A DNA stretch of 24,611 bases from JABSOG01 sp041583135. Its GTDB lineage: Bacteria; Pseudomonadota; Gammaproteobacteria; Enterobacterales; Alteromonadaceae. The notes beneath the pieces were generated by a model. It had not been told where the DNA came from. It saw nothing but the letters and a program-made list of their open reading frames with translations, and did no database searches. This document shows, one piece after another, positions 24,601 through 24,611 of this stretch. Where the stretch lies: positions 1 through 24,611 of the forward strand of contig JBFHGJ010000087.1 of the NCBI GenBank assembly GCA_041583135.1, written 5' to 3'. Made by a program: the position numbers and the translations under genes. Each line of letters starts with the position of its first letter. Positions within the stretch are counted from its first letter, which is position 1.

Positions 24601-24611
24601 AAAGCCGGTGA
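14287..24611 (+). CDS. Giant trans-AT polyketide synthase, partial at the right edge
   Basis: An uninterrupted frame of at least 3441 residues runs off the window. Visible order: KS1-DH1-KR1-ACP1, KS2-DH2*-KR2-ACP2, KS3 (KS0). Each KS is followed by the ~200-residue linker typical of trans-AT systems, and the first two linkers end LPTYPFAK or LPGYPFAK. No GHSxG acyltransferase, enoylreductase or methyltransferase was seen, so malonyl units must come from a separate acyltransferase. The protein begins directly with KS1, so its first substrate comes from another carrier, probably the discrete ACP. ATG 14287 is chosen because GAG lies nine bases upstream and the KS begins at residue 7; an in-frame ATG at 14248 has no ribosome site. 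Predicted chemistry (inference): one enoyl extension, one beta-hydroxy extension if DH2 is dead, then a non-elongating transfer. Confidence 0.95.
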   Translation, partial: MTKKYGDIAVIGMAGKFPGANSVAQFWQNLCEGRESIYHFSDTELRNAGVSEVDINDADYVKASPVLDSIDKFDPGFFKISPVEAQMLDPQIRLLLQCAWETLEDAGLSTHTSRNIGVFAGAGGITTSYYSNFVNRNSNFEKITAGQTHLGNDKDFLATYISYKLNLTGPSMTVQTACSTSLVALHQACMSLHNEECDMALAGGVTIRVPHVQGYFHKSGHIVSKTGHVRTFDETADGVVFGSGLGLVLLRPLAMAVERRNHIYAVIKGSAINNDGKGKMSYAASSARGQINCITQALTNADVKAETIGYVEAHGTGTFMGDPEEVKALSNAFKKHTSEKGYCVLGAVKTNVGHLEAAAGITGFIKAALTLHHGYIPPTLHFNQANPRIKFDRTPFYVNNSLQPFAEPKGHPRRAAINSLGVGGTNAFVILEAFEDTRERFEWPDNQAVVVPLSAKDDSALYRYVEKLESFLSHNTAAHEQQPDLEVGDEAWAMFNIEVADIAYTLQVGRQHMDHRVAFVVRSTAELRLVLTSYLRGDIHQPQVIDAMPTADGGSFSVFSEEEDAEEVIASWIRDQRWRKLAQAWVNNEDIPWLDCYVEGRPRKISLPTYPFAKESHWIDSGHITADAKTLHPLLHSNTSDLTHQSYTSRFSGEEFFLRDHRVNTDGKKARSVLPGVAYLELARVAVNRATNADDDNVLVLHDVVWLQPIVVDEPVSVSIALYGHETAGQIEQVEYEVYSQQQSDDEYKEVTHCQGMASFDSIEQPGNIDLAELKDSLKHSHWSADVIYPVMKKTGLDYGPAHQAIAGLWIGERQVLAHLELPGAVLASESDFVLHPSMLDGALQATNALVVDLNNPPKNPLVPFAMGRVEVYGKCERDMYVHIRYADGADHSDKLIKLDLDMYDDKGELRVRMLGFTARFIGKDGAQSSQSSDSQDVLMAQPVWQDVPLAESAEHNDVTRHVLLVDLPHLDPKEVQLQMQSGIVLKNDCAAGESPDINGIVEGYREMALTSFGLAKRLLESKPNGKVVCQMLVNKEHALLQGLSGLLKTVTWENPNIDTQLLLVEPDIDQATALKLLADNAGALHEHTIRYLNGIRQVQNWRYIDSSVTSNVAYKEDGVYLITGGLGGLGRVFCRHILNLCQNAKVVLTGRHSLEQLQADADKYSLFNNLQQQGRLSYRQMDLDSAESVANAINAVVEQFGCLNGILHSAGMLADNFILHKSSDDFAKVLAPKVAGTLHLDAATEALELDFLVLFSSVTSAIGNIGQADYAAANGFMDHFAELRNRKVREGERHGHTVAINWPLWAEGGMGLDKAAIDGLRQSTGIYPMRTETGMNALNRALAEQGDILLVMEGDLRQLKRTLQNAESEPAEPASLTALEQNYIEGLVEKTEQLLCRELAGLLKMAAHKIDPEAPMEKYGIDSILAIDLTNKLEKSFGPLSKTLFFEYQTIHELTDYFINHHGVRLSSILAQEGQAEKAKTQSQPVARAKAGDEQGKARFARSRAGASRATAQTQVSAVARTADCPIAIIGLAGRYPGGRTTIDYWQNLREGKDCVVEVPKDRWDWQQYFSDDRNQSGRHFSKWGGFIEGVDEFDPRFFNISPREAQTMDPQERLFLQTAWTAIEDAGLTRASLQTSNARGLPGQVGVYAGVMYSEYQLLGAEASLSGNPMGFASNPASIANRVSYVLNLHGPSMTVDTMCSSSLTTIHLACQDLKLGLTDLGVAGGVNITIHPNKYLMLSAGQFISSDGHCQSFGEGGDGYIPAEGVGVVVLKRFEQAKADGNHIYAVIKGTALSHGGKTNGYTVPNPQAQADAVSRALFDANIDPRHISYIEAHGTGTKLGDPIEIAALTKAFYGNGVAVNGQKERGFCDIGSAKSNIGHAESAAGIAGLTKILLQMHHRQIAPSLHSSKLNPHIDFDNTPFVVNQSLKPWQQPEFDGRPMPRIAGVSSFGAGGSNAHLIVEEFTPKESDRSVPMQYGSLIVPISARTEKQLKQKVSDLLHYIESNIHAPHIEQRPWLFTLDRVAYTLQVGREAMGERIAVVVKSFEELSEKLKAIVDGQSDIEDVYIGKVKAHEDTLSLLGGDSDFLEAVNKWISSAKLAKLAELWVKGFELEWAAMYRDNKPRLVSLPGYPFAKDRFWVDVNIDRTQALAVQGVLPSSAQLSALLHENTSTFKEQRFSSRFDNQGAALRSRHVQGKQIAAGASYLAMAQSAILQSAKGQSHAQALTITALQVASPLALTGEFEQTHISLYETGQGVEFDIYSDCQGDEVLHAQGVAQWLDAPSGNINLSHYQSVLDNRISPSQLQTWFAEHGVRLHQSPLAEVAHKDELVLTKFSGVHQDLSGYIDGALQAAIVFASDDSQWAMSLAMPFEVSQCTVLAALGESHDNVYALIERKGQLLDISLCDDTGRLLAQIEGLQPGQAPQVISQDVPRQALMLHQTWQAKASNDALMPKALIVYSKDNKDLASAVGKACNGSTLLAIEGLETKALLKAVEQVGGLIDLSGDSDFNHWFSLIQTVVDSRRNLPFKLRLVLNKGLAGAQKAGLYQMLSAEYQLLEACTVQSVDAAEIAQAFAINDDAVAVKYDQGERLVRALEVVELQGSNALDKDTVVLITGGTRGIGMACAEHLVRHHGVKKLVLTGREVLPPQQSWSDIAQLPKATQSKIRAIEALMALGAQVLTLSFPLDDKSALQSQYQQIAKQFGHVNLVLHAAGLTDSENPAFIRKNAKGVAKVLAPKVSGLNNLISVLNVSALNRVVVFSSVSAVLPSLGAGQSDYVMANCYMDRYAEAHHLDMPIVSVQWPSWKETGMGEVTNQAYLNTGLLSMTNQEGLAALDSILASTNDIASVMPVVVNSQRFSLESLLKSKIDGPQVATPAVKPVAKKAVKSVQLNVSKQGRSNVQNWLADILEQELRMDSGELDISVDLADYGIDSILMVQVLRAINQVVGSEIDPSVVLEYPTVAELADYLLKEYQTPLAKAFFAADIASDDAEQHHEQEVADEAQSDEPQATWSIDTQRFKRKQRTAGRISQSNDSFAVVGMSCRFAGSEDLSQYWSMLLEGRSAIAPVPFDTWGMQNDYFGALLDEIYGFDPEFFHIAPQDAKVMDPQALVLLEESLKTFYHAGYEHKALSGSNIGVYVGARSQSRAGMTQLEAARNPILAVGQNYLAANISQFFNFGGASMVVDTACSSAMVGMRMAIDAMRSGIIEGALVGGVSLQTSPLAHEVFASRDLHADKGQFHILDRRASGVVIGEGCGMVYLKPMSQAIKDGDTIYAEIAAIEINNDGRTAGPATPNMQAQQAVIQKALQSSGVGPEQIAYLEVNGSGSEVTDLLELKAISKAYGERDIREPVYLGSMKPNIGHPLCAEGIASFIKVVLMLHQQEQVPFLSGDEPLAHFDMHKAGFALARKAQKAELSYAAMNCFADGGTNCHVIVKAG
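18862..23220 (+). other. PKS module 2: KS2-DH2(degenerate)-KR2-ACP2
   Basis: An Ala/Arg/Lys-rich linker (about residues 1455-1525) separates it from module 1. KS2 is complete: Cys1702 (TMCSSSL), His1837 (EAHGTGT), Lys1878 and His1883 (KSNIGHAES). DH2 keeps Asp2351 (YIDGALQ), but the catalytic motif reads LRSRHVQGKQIAAG, with Arg2197 at the usual His position, His2198 one residue late, and Ala where LPG has Pro. KR2 has ITGGTRGIG (from about 2618), Tyr2781 and Asn2785 (SDYVMAN). Its HAAGLTDSENPAFI loop differs from that of KR1. ACP2 has Ser2937 (GIDSI). The expected product is a beta-hydroxy unit unless DH2 works by a shifted residue. Confidence 0.85.
23401..24611 (+). other. PKS module 3 (partial): KS3 of KS0 type
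   Basis: KS3 has the nucleophile Cys3192 (DTACSSAM) and the Lys3361/His3366 pair (KPNIGHPLC). The HGTGT histidine is Asn3327 (EVNGSGSE). Loss of this His is the accepted sign of a KS that can accept and pass an acyl chain but cannot decarboxylate malonyl-ACP. The sequence ends just after the NCFADGGTNCHVIV segment that closes the KS core, so what follows is outside the window. Confidence 0.85.

Noticed and set aside
14287..24611. Embedded acyltransferase, enoylreductase or methyltransferase domain
   Set aside because: No GHSxG acyltransferase motif, ER nucleotide motif or SAM-binding motif was seen when reading the translation. The only GxSxG-type site in the PKS genes is the thioesterase in the first one.

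Overview
The window is a dense, all plus-strand biosynthetic locus from what looks like a Gammaproteobacterium. Moderate GC, GGAG-type ribosome sites, envelope genes of Gram-negative type and intergenic CATCCATG palindromes suggest an Alteromonadales-like marine bacterium. The taxonomic guess is inference only. The locus is a trans-AT type I polyketide synthase (PKS) cluster: two PKS genes carry ketosynthase (KS), dehydratase (DH), ketoreductase (KR), acyl carrier (ACP) and thioesterase (TE) domains, and neither contains an acyltransferase.

Layout. Bases 1-89 are the tail of an unidentified gene that overlaps the next gene by one base. Bases 89-3676 encode a terminal PKS (ACP-KS0-ACP-TE). Bases 3709-8586 encode three envelope proteins: an RND/MMPL-type exporter, a periplasmic LolA-like lipid carrier and an outer-membrane beta-barrel protein. 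Then come a GMC-family flavin oxidoreductase (8606-9877), two paralogous membrane-anchored START-domain proteins (9937-11457), an AMP-forming acyl ligase (11470-12837) and an SDR reductase (12849-13586). Gaps between these genes are short, so bases <1-13586 probably form one operon.

Bases 13587-13920 are non-coding and consist almost entirely of inverted repeats: a 14-bp hairpin, a 142-bp nested palindrome and an 87-bp element that can fold as a four-way junction. After them come a discrete ACP (13921-14181) and a giant PKS gene that starts at 14287 and runs off the right edge (at least 3441 residues: KS-DH-KR-ACP / KS-DH*-KR-ACP / KS0...).

How the genes may work together (inference). The ligase activates a carboxylic acid and loads it on the discrete ACP. 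The big PKS extends it with malonyl units supplied by an acyltransferase encoded elsewhere, and the terminal PKS releases the product through its TE. The SDR and GMC enzymes tailor it. The RND exporter, periplasm-facing START proteins, LolA-like carrier and beta-barrel would move a hydrophobic polyketide or polyketide-lipid through the periplasm to the outer membrane. The pairing of a trans-AT assembly line with a full putative envelope-lipid trafficking set, including tandem Cys-containing START proteins, is the most interesting feature. I cannot name the product.
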